NCBI GenBank assembly: GCA_038141525.1
Contig: JAYQIF010000007.1
Span: 4,856 to 68,855, forward strand
Direction: 5' to 3'
From: BACL21 sp038141525
GTDB lineage: Bacteria > Bacteroidota > Bacteroidia > Flavobacteriales > Flavobacteriaceae
DNA length: 64,000 nt
The translations under genes and the position numbers were made by a program. Positions 1-9,032 of the stretch are shown here, piece after piece (positions within the stretch are counted from its first letter, which is position 1; each line of letters starts with the position of its first letter). The notes beneath the pieces were generated by a model. It saw only the letters and a list, made by a program, of their open reading frames with translations, was not told the DNA's origin and did not search any database.

Positions 1-1551
1 CCAGTTGCTGTAGGTTTTTAATCGCTCCCATCGATCGACACGGATGGTTTCTATAGGGTCAGCTTCTTTATAAATCAAAAGAAACGGATCAAACACCACG
101 GGGGCATCGTTAGCGTACAACTGAAACTCATCTTGTCCAAAACGCATAAAGTGGCTAGCACGAAGTCCGATCTCGGTACGCAAATTGTGTGAAATTTCCC
201 ATTCCAGATCTAGATATAGGGCGGCTTCGTTGGCATACTTTTGTGTAAGTTGATCGGCGACAATGCCAGAATCTGGGCGATTGGGAATAATTTTACCTGG
301 ATTAAACCCGTAATAGATGTTCTGTAAGCCGTAATTGAGTTGTAATCCACTGCTGAGGTAATGATTGAAATCGTACTTCAGATTAAAATTCTCAATCCCT
401 GAATCCCATTGAAAGCCGACAAAATCCAGTTCTAAGCCGTAATAATAGTTTGAGTAAATCAGGGAAAGGTTCGAGAAAAGTTTGTCTGAAAAATTGTGGT
501 TCCACCGGAAATTAAATACCGCATTGCCATAACTGTTGATAAAGCTGTCTTGTATGCCAAAGTAATCACGACCGAAATATCCAGACAGATAAAGACTGTT
601 TCGATCGTTAATCTTATAGTTGATTTTGGTTTTTAGATCATAGAAATAGGCAGTATTCTATATATCAAATAAAGGTAAAAATAAATGGGCATAAGAGCCG
701 CGACCGCCCACGAGAAAGGCCGCTTCATCTTTTTTGATAGGCCCTTCTACCAAAAGACGACTGGCCACTGCCCCAATGCCACCACTCATTTTTGAATCGC
801 TTACTGTTTCCCTCTTTTTGATAAATATCCAAAACAGAGGAAACTCTGGATCCATATCGCGCAGGAATACTTCCTTTATAAAGCTTTAAATCCTTTATGG
901 CGTCTGGATTGAACACCGAAAAGAAGCCAAACAAATGCGAAGAGTTAAAAATAGTGGCTTCATCCAGAAGAATCAGATTTTGATCCGCGGCGCCTCCGCG
1001 CACGTTAAAACCCGAGGCACCTTCTCCCGCATTACTCACCCCCGGTAAGAGCAACAGTGATTTAATGACATCAGCTTCGCCCAAAACCACGGGAATGTTT
1101 TTAATCGTCTGTGCAGTGAGGCTATTGACACTCATTTGGGGTGTCGCTATGTCTAAGGCTTCAACATCAGCTTTGATCACGACCTCTTCCAGTTCTTCTG
1201 CGTTTTCCCCAAAGGGACATCGATGACCATGGAAGTAGTGAATTCAACGGTTCTTCGTTCAATGGTATAACCCAAAGTGCTGTAAATCAGTTCATGAGTC
1301 CCTTCGGGTAGGGTAATTGAATAAAATCCGTAGGCGTTGGTGATTACTCCGGCGCGAAGTTCAGGAATCAACACGTTAACGCCAATCAGGGTCTCTCCGG
1401 TGTCAAGATCAGTTACCACACCACTGATGGTATGGTCCTGACTATATGCATTTATAGTCGTGAGGCTCATTATTAAGGTCAATAGTCCAATAAAAAGCCG
1501 GTTTTTGCCCTCTTTGTAAAAGCGGACAAAGTAAAAGGGGATATGTTTCAT
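1..1551 (-). CDS. TonB-dependent receptor with carboxypeptidase-like N-terminal domain (partial, frameshifted)
   Basis: Outer-membrane TonB-dependent receptor; its C-terminal part lies beyond the window edge. It starts at ATG 1551 (MKHIPFYF) with a signal peptide ending near AYSQ. A carboxypeptidase regulatory-like domain follows (ISGVVTDLDTGETLIGVNV), then a plug domain (VRGGAADQNLILLDE) and beta-barrel sequence running to base 1. Reading needs two frame changes: one base missing in the G4A4 tract at about 1203-1210, and one extra base in the A run at about 789-793. There is also an in-frame TAG at 658-660, with good barrel sequence on both sides. It begins 20 bases after icd on the same strand. 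No SusD partner is visible, so the substrate is unknown. Family assignment is confident; whether the gene is intact is uncertain. Confidence 0.8.
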
Positions 1552-1570
1552 TTTTTGTGCTCGTATGCCA

Positions 1571-3796
1571 TTAAATTCCTTTGAGTATTTGGTTAAAGGT
1601 AAGGCTGCACTGCATATGCTCGGAGACCGCGTGAACATTAGGGGCGTAATAGCCTTTAATGTCTACAGGCTGTCCTTGCACTTGGTTGAGTTCATTGACT
1701 ATGGTTTGTTCCTGATCGCCTAAAGCGGCTGCAATCGGACCAAAGTGTTTGGCAAGCGTATCATCTTTGTCTTGACTCGCCAAAGCTTCGGCCCAGTAAA
1801 GAGCTAGATAAAAGTGGCTGCCTCGGTTATCCAGTTCATTAACCTTACGTGAAGGCGATTTTTGCTGGTCCAGTAATTTTTCTGTGGCTTGATCTAAAGC
1901 CTGAGCCAAAACCATCGCCTGTGTATTGTTGTTTTTTTCACCGAAATGCTCAAAGGAGACCGCGAGGGCTAGAAACTCTCCCAAAGAATCCCAGCGCAGG
2001 TGATTTTCTGCAGTAAACTGCGCAACGTGCTTTGGCGCTGATCCACCGGCGCCCGTTTCGAATAATCCGCCACCATTCATTAGGGGAACAATGGATAACA
2101 TTTTGGCACTGGTTCCGAGTTCTAAAATAGGGAAGAGGTCAGTCAAGTAATCACGCAGCACATTACCTGTTACGGAGATGGTATTTTCCCCTTTGGCCAA
2201 TCGCTCTAGGGTGTACTCTGTGGCCTTTTGCGGTGCGAGTATTTTGAGCGTTAGATTTTGAGTGTCGTGATTCTTCAGGTATTGCTTTACTTTTTTTATC
2301 AGCTCAGCATCATGGGCACGGTGTTCATTGAGCCAGAAAACTGCAGGCCATCCCGTGGCTGTAGCGCGTGCCACCGCGAGCTTGACCCAGTCTTGTATTG
2401 GGGCGTCTTTGACTTGACACATTCTAAAGATATCTCCTGCTGTAACCTCAAAAGAGAAGATTGTTGCTCCCGCTTGATCGGTGACTGTAATTGTGCCGGA
2501 ATGCTGAATTTCGAATGTTTTGTCATGGGAGCCGTATTCCTCAGCTTTTTGTGCCATAAGCCCGACATTGGGTACTGTACCCATAGTTGCTGGGTCGAAT
2601 GCGCCGTTTACTCTGCAAAAATCGATAGTGGCTTGGTACACCCCAGCGTAAGAACTGTCTGGAATAACCGCCAGTGTATCTTGTACGGCCCCGTCTTTGT
2701 CCCACATTTGACCTGAGTTACGGATCATTGCCGGCATGGAGGCATCAATAATGACATCGCTGGGCACATGAAGATTGGTAATGCCTCGATCTGAGTCAAC
2801 CATAGCTAAATCTGGGCGTTTTGTATAACACTCGAGAATACTTTGTTCGATAGCTCGCTTTTGCGCCTCTGGCAAGTTTTGTATTTTGCTCAATAGGTCT
2901 CCAAAACCATTATTGACATTGACCTTTAACTCATCCAAAAGTGCGCCGTGTTTTTCGAATACCGGGGCAAAAAAGGCTTTTACGGCATGACCAAAAATAA
3001 TGGGGTCACTGACCTTCATCATGGTTGCTTTCATGTGTAAAGAGAGCAGGAGGTCTTCGCGTTTTGCCTGGTCAATCGATTGACTCAAAAACTCAGTCAA
3101 GGCCTCGCGCTGCATTATTGAAGCATCGACAATTTCGCCAGCCAATACTTCGATATTTTCTTTTAATAGGGTTTCAGCGCCAGAATCTGATTTCAAAATA
3201 ACCTTTAAGGCGTTGGGCTGGTCAAAGGTTTTGGATTGTTCATTATGAAAAAAGTCACCCTGCTTCATGGTGGCGACTTTTGTCTTGGAATCACTCTTCC
3301 AAGCGCCCATTTTGTGAGGGTGTTTTTTGGCGTAATTCTTGACCGCCATTGGGGCTCGACGATCACTGTTTCCTTCACGCAATACAGGATTCACAGCACT
3401 TCCTTTAATTTTATCGTAGGTGGCTTTGATGGCTTCTTGCTCCTGGTTTTCAGGTTGATGAGGATAACTCGGCACGGCGAAGCCTTTGTTTTGAAGTTCT
3501 TCAATGGCGTTCAATAATTGAGGCATTGAGGCGCTTATGTTGGGTAGTTTGATGATGTTGGCTTCTGGAGTTTTGGCCAAATCTCCCAACATTTGCAGCG
3601 CATCGATTGTCTTTTGATTATCGCTCAAATAATTATTGAAGTTTGCCAAAATACGGCCCGCCAATGAAATATCTGCTGTATCTATTTTGATTCCTGCGTG
3701 TTTGGCAAATTGCTGAACGACCGGTAAAAGTGAATGCGTCGCCAAGAAAGGTGCTTCGTCTGTGATGGTATAATAGATATCGGTGGTTGATTTCAT
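1571..3796 (-). CDS. icd: NADP-dependent isocitrate dehydrogenase, monomeric type
   Basis: Oxidative decarboxylation of isocitrate to 2-oxoglutarate in the TCA cycle, in the cytoplasm. At 741 residues it has the full length of the monomeric IDH family, not the roughly 420-residue dimeric form. The N-terminus (TDEAPFLATHSLLP) and internal blocks such as VMGTVPNVGLMAQKAEEYGS-like and GSAPKHVAQFTAENHLRWDS are typical. The reading frame is intact. A two-box promoter lies at 3835-3865. The receptor gene follows 20 bases downstream. Confidence 0.95.
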   Translation of the reverse strand: MKSTTDIYYTITDEAPFLATHSLLPVVQQFAKHAGIKIDTADISLAGRILANFNNYLSDNQKTIDALQMLGDLAKTPEANIIKLPNISASMPQLLNAIEELQNKGFAVPSYPHQPENQEQEAIKATYDKIKGSAVNPVLREGNSDRRAPMAVKNYAKKHPHKMGAWKSDSKTKVATMKQGDFFHNEQSKTFDQPNALKVILKSDSGAETLLKENIEVLAGEIVDASIMQREALTEFLSQSIDQAKREDLLLSLHMKATMMKVSDPIIFGHAVKAFFAPVFEKHGALLDELKVNVNNGFGDLLSKIQNLPEAQKRAIEQSILECYTKRPDLAMVDSDRGITNLHVPSDVIIDASMPAMIRNSGQMWDKDGAVQDTLAVIPDSSYAGVYQATIDFCRVNGAFDPATMGTVPNVGLMAQKAEEYGSHDKTFEIQHSGTITVTDQAGATIFSFEVTAGDIFRMCQVKDAPIQDWVKLAVARATATGWPAVFWLNEHRAHDAELIKKVKQYLKNHDTQNLTLKILAPQKATEYTLERLAKGENTISVTGNVLRDYLTDLFPILELGTSAKMLSIVPLMNGGGLFETGAGGSAPKHVAQFTAENHLRWDSLGEFLALAVSFEHFGEKNNNTQAMVLAQALDQATEKLLDQQKSPSRKVNELDNRGSHFYLALYWAEALASQDKDDTLAKHFGPIAAALGDQEQTIVNELNQVQGQPVDIKGYYAPNVHAVSEHMQCSLTFNQILKGI

Positions 3797-3834
3797 GGAG
3801 CTTTTTTTAGCAAATGAGACTTTTTAAAGGCTTG

Positions 3835-3865
3835 CAAATATAGTGAATAGCGACGAAGCCTTCAA
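3835..3865 (-). promoter_or_regulatory. Bacteroidetes-type promoter of icd
   Basis: On the minus strand there is a TTG (3863-3865), a 20-base spacer and TATATTTG (3835-3842). This matches the known Bacteroidetes sigma consensus TTG-N17-23-TAnnTTTG. The ATG of icd at 3796 leaves a leader of about 35 bases. Confidence 0.6.
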
Positions 3866-4440
3866 AAAAATGAAGGGCAAGGATTTAGAGGTTCAGTCTG
3901 TTTTGCCCAGACACTAACGGCGATCTTATCGCGCACATAGCCTCTCCAAAAACAAGAAAAGCCATATCATCGTACGAATACTTTGATATGGCTCCTTGTG
4001 AGTCTAGCCGTTACCAATTAACCTTTATGGTTCTGGGCAGGTTTATTAAACCCCTGCAATTGTGACTTGCTTCTTAAGCGATGTTCCCTTACGGTTTGAT
4101 GAAGTTTGAATATCAGACCTTGCTATTTTGCGCTGACCACGATTTCATCGCTGAAATTTTGGTTTATGGCACTCAATTTAAGTTCTATGTACCGCATGAG
4201 ATTTATTCTCTTGGGCCATTGCCCTTAGCAACATTGCTGTCACTAATAAGCTCTTTCGCCCTTTTGAATTCCTCTGAGTTGCGGTGCACTATTCATTGCT
4301 GATCAGTGCTGTCAATCTTCGCCTTGAGGGAACCGACTCACCTTTCAATAAAAATTACCAAAATCCCCTAGTGCAGATATCGGCATTTTTTGCTGAAAGT
4401 ATATTTAAGAACGTTTCTTAATATCGCTGCGATAGTCTCG
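3860..4440 (-). ncRNA. Candidate structured RNA, unidentified, between rplS and icd
   Basis: About 800 bases between rplS and icd hold no convincing gene on either strand. Read on the minus strand, the stretch is packed with short hairpins. Examples are arms TTAAGAA/TTCTTAA (near 4400-4420), GCACT/AGTGC (near 4285-4310), ATTTCA-GCGA-TGAAAT with a GNRA loop (near 4142-4158), GGTTT-AAT-AAACC (near 4040-4055) and AACC/GGTT (near 4020-4032). At 3961-3992 there is a 9-bp stem GCCATATCA/TGATATGGC capped by GTA-TTCG-TAC. After that come GCGAT/ATCGC and GTCTG/CAGAC hairpins enclosed by AGAGG/CCTCT. I could not match it to tmRNA, RNase P, SRP or 6S RNA. I found no promoter box, so transcription is unproven. 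It could also be a decayed element. Confidence 0.3.
3947..3992 (-). terminator. Hairpin followed by T-rich tract
   Basis: A 9-bp perfect stem (GCCATATCA/TGATATGGC) with an inner TTCG-capped helix is followed on the minus strand by TTTTCTTGTTTTT. It resembles an intrinsic terminator for a transcript coming from the rplS side. It may equally be an internal hairpin of the candidate RNA, because further paired elements follow. Confidence 0.4.
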
Positions 4441-4543
4441 CTTTGATGGTTCTAAAGTACTGAGCTTTTTGAATTTAGCAAATTTTGGTAGGAGTTTAAT
4501 AACAACAGCTTTTCAACTCGGGTTATCAACAATTGTAAATAAC

Positions 4544-4571
4544 AAAGGCAGCCCTTATCTGGACTGCCTTT
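4544..4571 (-). terminator. rplS terminator
   Basis: 8-bp inverted repeat AAAGGCAG/CTGCCTTT with a 12-base loop, 24 bases after the rplS stop, followed by GTTATTTA on the minus strand. The T tract is weak. Confidence 0.6.
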
Positions 4572-4594
4572 ATGCGTTCTGGATCAAGCAAAGA

Positions 4595-4945
4595 TTAGTA
4601 CTTCTTTTCTTTAATTCTCGCCTTCTTACCAGTCAATTCACGGAAGTAGTAGATACGTTTTCTACGTACACTACCGCGTTTGTTGACCTCAATTTTTTGA
4701 AGTGCTGGTAAATTAATTGGGAAAATACGTTCTACCCCAATAGTACCAGACATTTTTCTAATGGTAAAAGTTTTTGAACTTCCCGTCCCTTTTACCTGAA
4801 TAACGACACCGCGGAAAAACTGAGTACGTGTTTTTTCACCTTCGCGGATTTCGTAATAAACCGTAATGGTGTCCCCAGCTGAAAACTCGGGAAATTCCTT
4901 TTTGGTTACGAATTCGTCTTGAACAAATTTGATTAAAGATTCCAT
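4595..4945 (-). CDS. rplS: 50S ribosomal protein L19
   Basis: Large-subunit ribosomal protein at the 30S-50S interface. The 116-residue frame is intact and has the family signature (GDTITVYYEIREGEKTRTQ, then FTIRKMSGTIGVERIFPIN and RRKRIYYFREL). The start is the ATG at 4945. trmD lies upstream on the same strand, 160 bases away, which is the usual trmD-rplS order. rplS has its own two-box promoter at 5014-5043 and a terminator at 4544-4571. Confidence 0.97.
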   Translation of the reverse strand: MESLIKFVQDEFVTKKEFPEFSAGDTITVYYEIREGEKTRTQFFRGVVIQVKGTGSSKTFTIRKMSGTIGVERIFPINLPALQKIEVNKRGSVRRKRIYYFRELTGKKARIKEKKY

Positions 4946-5013
4946 GTTTTATGCATCTTGTTTAGTTTGCGCAACATACACGACTATCGCCAGAGGTTAT
5001 CACAAATCGGAGG

Positions 5014-5043
5014 CAAAAATAGTCAAAAATGCGTCAGGTGCAA
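5014..5043 (-). promoter_or_regulatory. Bacteroidetes-type promoter of rplS
   Basis: Minus strand: TTG (5041-5043), 19-base spacer, TATTTTTG (5014-5021), which fits TTG-N17-23-TAnnTTTG. The leader to the rplS ATG is about 65 bases. Confidence 0.55.
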
Positions 5044-5106
5044 GGGTTTGTGTGAAATAATTCACCGCGATACCACTTTTGTCTAAGTGGTGATTTCTTC
5101 GATGAG

Positions 5107-5799
5107 TTAATCTTCTTTACTGTGTTTGGACCAAAGGTCTGGGCGTTTTGTTTTGGTGCGCTCAATGGCCTGATCCTCGCGCCACTGGTCTATTTTTTGA
5201 CTGTCCCCACTGAGCAGTATTTTTGGCACGGCCCAACCCTTGTACTCCGCAGGACGTGTGTATATTGGTGGAGCCAAAAGATCATCTTGGAATGAGTCCG
5301 TAAGGGCACTTGTTTCATTGCCGAGCACCCCGGGAATAAGTCTAATAACGGCATCGCAAACCACACTTGCAGCGAGTTCTCCGCCACTGAGCACAAAATC
5401 ACCTACAGAGATTTCTCTAGTGATAAAATGATCGCGAACCCTTTGATCGACTCCTTTGTAATGCCCACAAAGAATAATGATGTTTTCCATTAATGACAAT
5501 TCATTGGCCGTTGTTTGTGCAAACCGTGTTCCGTCCGGGGTCATGTAGATCACTTCATCATAATGTCGCTGGCTTTTTAAGGCACTGATGCATTTATCTA
5601 TGGGTTCAATCATCATGACCATACCGGCACCACCACCAAACTGGTAATCGTCTATTTGTTTGTAGTTATTTGTTGTGAAGTCGCGTAAATTATGGAAGTG
5701 CACCTCGACCAAACCTTTTTCTATCGCGCGCTTGAGGATAGAGGCTTCAAAAGGACTGCGCATAAGTTCGGGCAAAACAGTAATGATATCAATGCGCAT
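5107..5799 (-). CDS. trmD: tRNA (guanine-37-N1)-methyltransferase
   Basis: SAM-dependent methylation of G37 in tRNAs, which prevents +1 frameshifting during translation. The 230-residue frame is intact. SPOUT-knot motifs are visible: YQFGGGAGMVMMIEP near residue 50, IILCGHYKGVDQRV near 108, and ISVGDFVLSGGELA near 130. The start MRIDIITVLPELM at 5799 is the family start. Upstream of rplS in the same orientation. Confidence 0.96.
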   Translation of the reverse strand: MRIDIITVLPELMRSPFEASILKRAIEKGLVEVHFHNLRDFTTNNYKQIDDYQFGGGAGMVMMIEPIDKCISALKSQRHYDEVIYMTPDGTRFAQTTANELSLMENIIILCGHYKGVDQRVRDHFITREISVGDFVLSGGELAASVVCDAVIRLIPGVLGNETSALTDSFQDDLLAPPIYTRPAEYKGWAVPKILLSGDSQKIDQWREDQAIERTKTKRPDLWSKHSKED

Positions 5800-5991
5800 A
5801 AGTCACTTAATTAAGTTTATTTCTTTGGTCAAGCACAGGATCTCAAGTATGCTCATGCAAACTTAGAAAATTAAAACTCAATAATCCGCAGTGGTGTCTG
5901 AATCTGCAAATGGTATTTTATCGATGTCTACTGAGTGTTTGGCCCGAGTTTATTATCTTTAGTTCTTCGACCACTAAAAACAACTAACTCC

Positions 5992-7404
5992 ATGAAAAGA
6001 AGATCTTTTATTCAAAAGTCTGCAGCCGCTTCTGCAGCATTTACAATAGTGCCGAGTTATGTCCTTGGTAAAACTCATGTGCCGCCAAGCGACACCTTAT
6101 ATATCGGTGCCGTCGGAGTCGGTGGACGCGGTGAGAGTGTCGTTCGCGAACTCTACGAAACCGGAAAGGTGAAATTCGTCGCTTTATGTGATGTCGATGA
6201 TGCTCGCGCAAAAAATGCTTATGCGGCTCATCCTGAGGCAAAGCGATACAGAGATTTCCGTCATTTATATGAAAACCACCTTCAGGAAATGGATGCAGTC
6301 ATGGTAGCCACTCCGGATCACACCCACGCTACCATCGCCTTGCCTTTCATGCGTGAAAAAAAACACGCTTATGTGGAAAAACCTTTGACGCATAATATAA
6401 ATGAAGCGCGACTTATGGCCCAAGTGGCCGCTGAGAGGGGGATCGTTACTCAGATGGGGAATCAAGGTTCCTCAGGCGATGGGATTCGCACGGCGCAAGA
6501 ATGGATTGAGGCAGGAGTTATCGGTAAGGTAAATCGTGTAGATTGTTGGACCAATCGACCAGTTTGGCCACAAGGCTTTAAACATATTACAACAGAGGAC
6601 CCAATCCCGGAGACCTTAGACTGGGATTTATGGCTGGGTCCAGCGGCGATGCGCCTGTACAACAAAAATTATTTGCCCTTTAAATGGCGCGGATTCTGGG
6701 ATTTCGGTACCGGATCGATGGGGGACATGGGCTGTCACATCATGGAAACTCCATTTAAAACTTTGGGGCTTAAATTTCCGTATGAGGCTGAGGCCAGTTG
6801 CACCACCATCTGGTCCAATGACTTTGTCGAGGCCAATTATCCTGAGGCTTGTCCTCCGTCATCCATTGTTCGTTTGAAATTTAAAAACCAGCAGCAGGAC
6901 GACATCAGTTTAAACTGGTATGATGGGGGCATTATGCCCGATCTTCCGCCAGAGTTAAAAGACGGTGAGTTACCAGGCGATGTAAGCGGAGGAAGTATTT
7001 TTCACGGTTCTGATGGGATCATGGTAACGGATACTTATTCACGCAATCCTCGCTTGCTCCCCTCTGAGCGCATGTTAGATTTTGTGGCCCCCGAGCAACG
7101 TTTGAATCGTGTCACAACAACGCATGCAGGTAACTTTGTTGAGGCTTGTCTTAATGGAGGCGAAACCTCTTCGCCATTCTCTTATGGTGGGCCACTGACT
7201 GAGGCGGTACTTATGGGTAACTTGGCCATCAAAGGCTTCCAGTATAAAGTCCTTAAAGAAGGGAAGGGGCCCAACGATTGGTCTCCCTACAACTATCCGG
7301 GACGTAAAACTATCCTTTGGGATGGTGATGCCATGCGCGTGACCAATTGGGATTACGCCAATCAGTGGGTTAAAGGAAGCTACCGTGAAGGCTGGGCGCT
7401 TTAG
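5992..7404 (+). CDS. Gfo/Idh/MocA-family oxidoreductase with Tat-like signal
   Basis: NAD(P)-dependent oxidoreductase of the Gfo/Idh/MocA family. Members act on sugars and sugar derivatives, and the substrate here is unknown. The start at 5992 gives MKRRSFIQKSAAASAAFTIV, a twin-arginine-like export signal. An upstream in-frame ATG at 5935 would hide it. The Rossmann motif IGAVGVGGRGESVV follows near residue 38, then VEKPLTHN with the conserved lysine near residue 130. About 470 residues, intact, single gene between trmD (divergent) and gap (convergent). Bacterial homologues with Tat signals are common in Bacteroidetes sugar-degrading genomes. Confidence 0.88.
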   Translation: MKRRSFIQKSAAASAAFTIVPSYVLGKTHVPPSDTLYIGAVGVGGRGESVVRELYETGKVKFVALCDVDDARAKNAYAAHPEAKRYRDFRHLYENHLQEMDAVMVATPDHTHATIALPFMREKKHAYVEKPLTHNINEARLMAQVAAERGIVTQMGNQGSSGDGIRTAQEWIEAGVIGKVNRVDCWTNRPVWPQGFKHITTEDPIPETLDWDLWLGPAAMRLYNKNYLPFKWRGFWDFGTGSMGDMGCHIMETPFKTLGLKFPYEAEASCTTIWSNDFVEANYPEACPPSSIVRLKFKNQQQDDISLNWYDGGIMPDLPPELKDGELPGDVSGGSIFHGSDGIMVTDTYSRNPRLLPSERMLDFVAPEQRLNRVTTTHAGNFVEACLNGGETSSPFSYGGPLTEAVLMGNLAIKGFQYKVLKEGKGPNDWSPYNYPGRKTILWDGDAMRVTNWDYANQWVKGSYREGWAL

Positions 7405-7406
7405 TA

Positions 7407-8856
7407 CTAGTAATAGGTAAAACGTCTTGCTTCTGTAATGTAACGCGCTAATCGGATCACCTGATGGCTGTAGCCGTATTCGTTGTCGTACCAGACATAA
7501 AGTATGACATTTTTTCCATCCTGGCGCACAATTGTGGCGTGGCTGTCAAAAATTGACGGAGCAGAGGAGCCGATGATGTCGCTCGATACGAGCTCATTGT
7601 TGAGCGAATATTTAATTTGCTCGACCAAAGGGCCTTCTAATGCATTTTTCTTGATGAGCTGGTTAAGTGCTTGAGTATCTTGTCTTTTTTTCAAGGTTGA
7701 CATTCAATATGGCCAAAGATCCATTGGGAACGGGAACACGGATGGCGTTTGAGGTGAGTTTTCCATCAAAATGAGGGAGTGCACGGCTCACGGCCTGACC
7801 CGCTCCAGTTTCTGTGATGACCATATTGAGTCCAGCGGCACGACCACGACGATATTTTTTGTGCATGTTATCGACTAAATTTTGATCGTTAGTGTAGGCG
7901 TGTATGGTTTCTAAATGCCCACTGTTGACTCCAAGTGCCTCGTCTACTACCTTCAAAATAGGGGTAATGGCATTGGTGGTGCAAGATGCGGCGGACACAA
8001 TGGGTGTGTTTTTAGGGTTGTGGTCTAAATGGTTTACTCCGTAGACGATGTTTGGAATGCCCTTGCCTGGTGCGGTGAGTAGGACCTGGCTGGCACCGGT
8101 TGCGGTTAAATGGCGGTTCAGGGCTTCATGGTCACGAAATGCCCCGGTATTGTCGATGACTAAGGCGTTTTTTATACCGTATTTGGTGTAATCAATTTCT
8201 TCAGGTCCGGCGGCAGAAATCATATGGACTGTTGTGCCATTAATGACCAGTGCTTTGTTTTTTACATCTACAGAAACCGTTCCTGGAAAATCCCCATGGA
8301 CCGAATCATATTGCAGCAAGGAGGCTCTTTTTTCTAGAGTGTTTTGATCCATTTTGCCACGGGTCACTATAGCGCGCAAACGCATCATATTGCCTTTTCC
8401 CGTGCGGGTCATAAGCTCACGAGCCACCAATCGGCCAATCCGTCCAAAACCGTAGAGTACCACATCTTGGGGCGATATAGATTTCTGTTTGCTCGCTCCT
8501 TTGAGTTTTTGACTGACAAAATCAATGCAGCTTTGATGCGCATTACCACCGAGTTGAAATTCATGAGTGAGTTTTCCGATATCGATTTTTGCGGGTGGTA
8601 GATTCAATTGCAAAATAGCTTTGGCCACATCTACGCTCTCAAAAATAGAGATTGATTTACCGACAAAAGCGCCGGCATATTCATGGAGATTAAGAATTTC
8701 ACTGACATTACGGTCCAGGAGCTGATTTCTGAACAAGACGAGTTCGATAGAATGTTCATACCATAAATCACTAATGTGTTTTATGAGCTCAACTGTGGCG
8801 CGTCTTCGGTCGGTTTGAAAAGAAAGTTCTTTTTTGTAGGTCTGGTCAAAATTCAT
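7407..8856 (-). CDS. gap: Glyceraldehyde-3-phosphate dehydrogenase, long form (frameshifted)
   Basis: Glycolytic/gluconeogenic oxidation of glyceraldehyde-3-phosphate. It is the long Bacteroidetes-type form: about 130 extra N-terminal residues precede the Rossmann motif VVLYGFGRIGRLVAREL. The catalytic cysteine lies in SAASCTTNAITPIL and the C-terminal signature is WYDNEYGYSHQV. The frame breaks at a T7 run (7685-7691 on the plus strand). Removing one base joins the parts into 482 codons. The start is ATG 8856, with a TAATTTTG box at 8891-8898. The N-terminal extension has no function I can assign. Confidence 0.92.
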
Positions 8857-8929
8857 GGGAAAATTAGCTTTGGTTGTGTTGATTCGGGTGCAAAATTAGA
8901 CAACTAAAACGTTTTCGTAAAATAATAAT

Positions 8930-8976
8930 CAAAAAAAACACCGGAGTTTGTTCAGTTCATTTACCCCGGTGTTTTT
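8930..8976 (-). terminator. Terminator of the HtrA/DegP gene
   Basis: Arms AACACCGG (8966-8973 read on minus) and CCGGTGTT (8937-8944), followed on the minus strand by a run of eight Ts. It lies 57 bases after the protease stop. Confidence 0.75.
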
Positions 8977-9032
8977 ATACAGGATATACCTGCTGCAAAC
9001 TTGTCTGAATTTTGTTTAAATGCTATTTTTTC

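Noticed and set aside
2258..2716. Plus-strand open frame of 152 codons inside icd
   Set aside because: It lies opposite a complete, well-conserved icd frame and has no known motif.
3961..3992. Group II intron domain V-like stem (GAGCC...GGC) in the rplS-icd gap
   Set aside because: Domain V needs a GNRA loop at its tip, a two-base bulge and an AGC/GUU pairing; here the stem has a TTCG-capped inner helix, no bulge, and no maturase gene nearby.
4081..4302. Open frame of 73 codons on the plus strand in the rplS-icd gap
   Set aside because: No recognisable motif, no promoter box, and the frame lies across the hairpin-rich region; probably chance.
3860..4440. tmRNA or RNase P RNA in the rplS-icd gap
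   Set aside because: No tag ending ALAA, no GGGGCTG start or tRNA-like 3' end for tmRNA, and no GAGGAAAGTC for RNase P on either strand.
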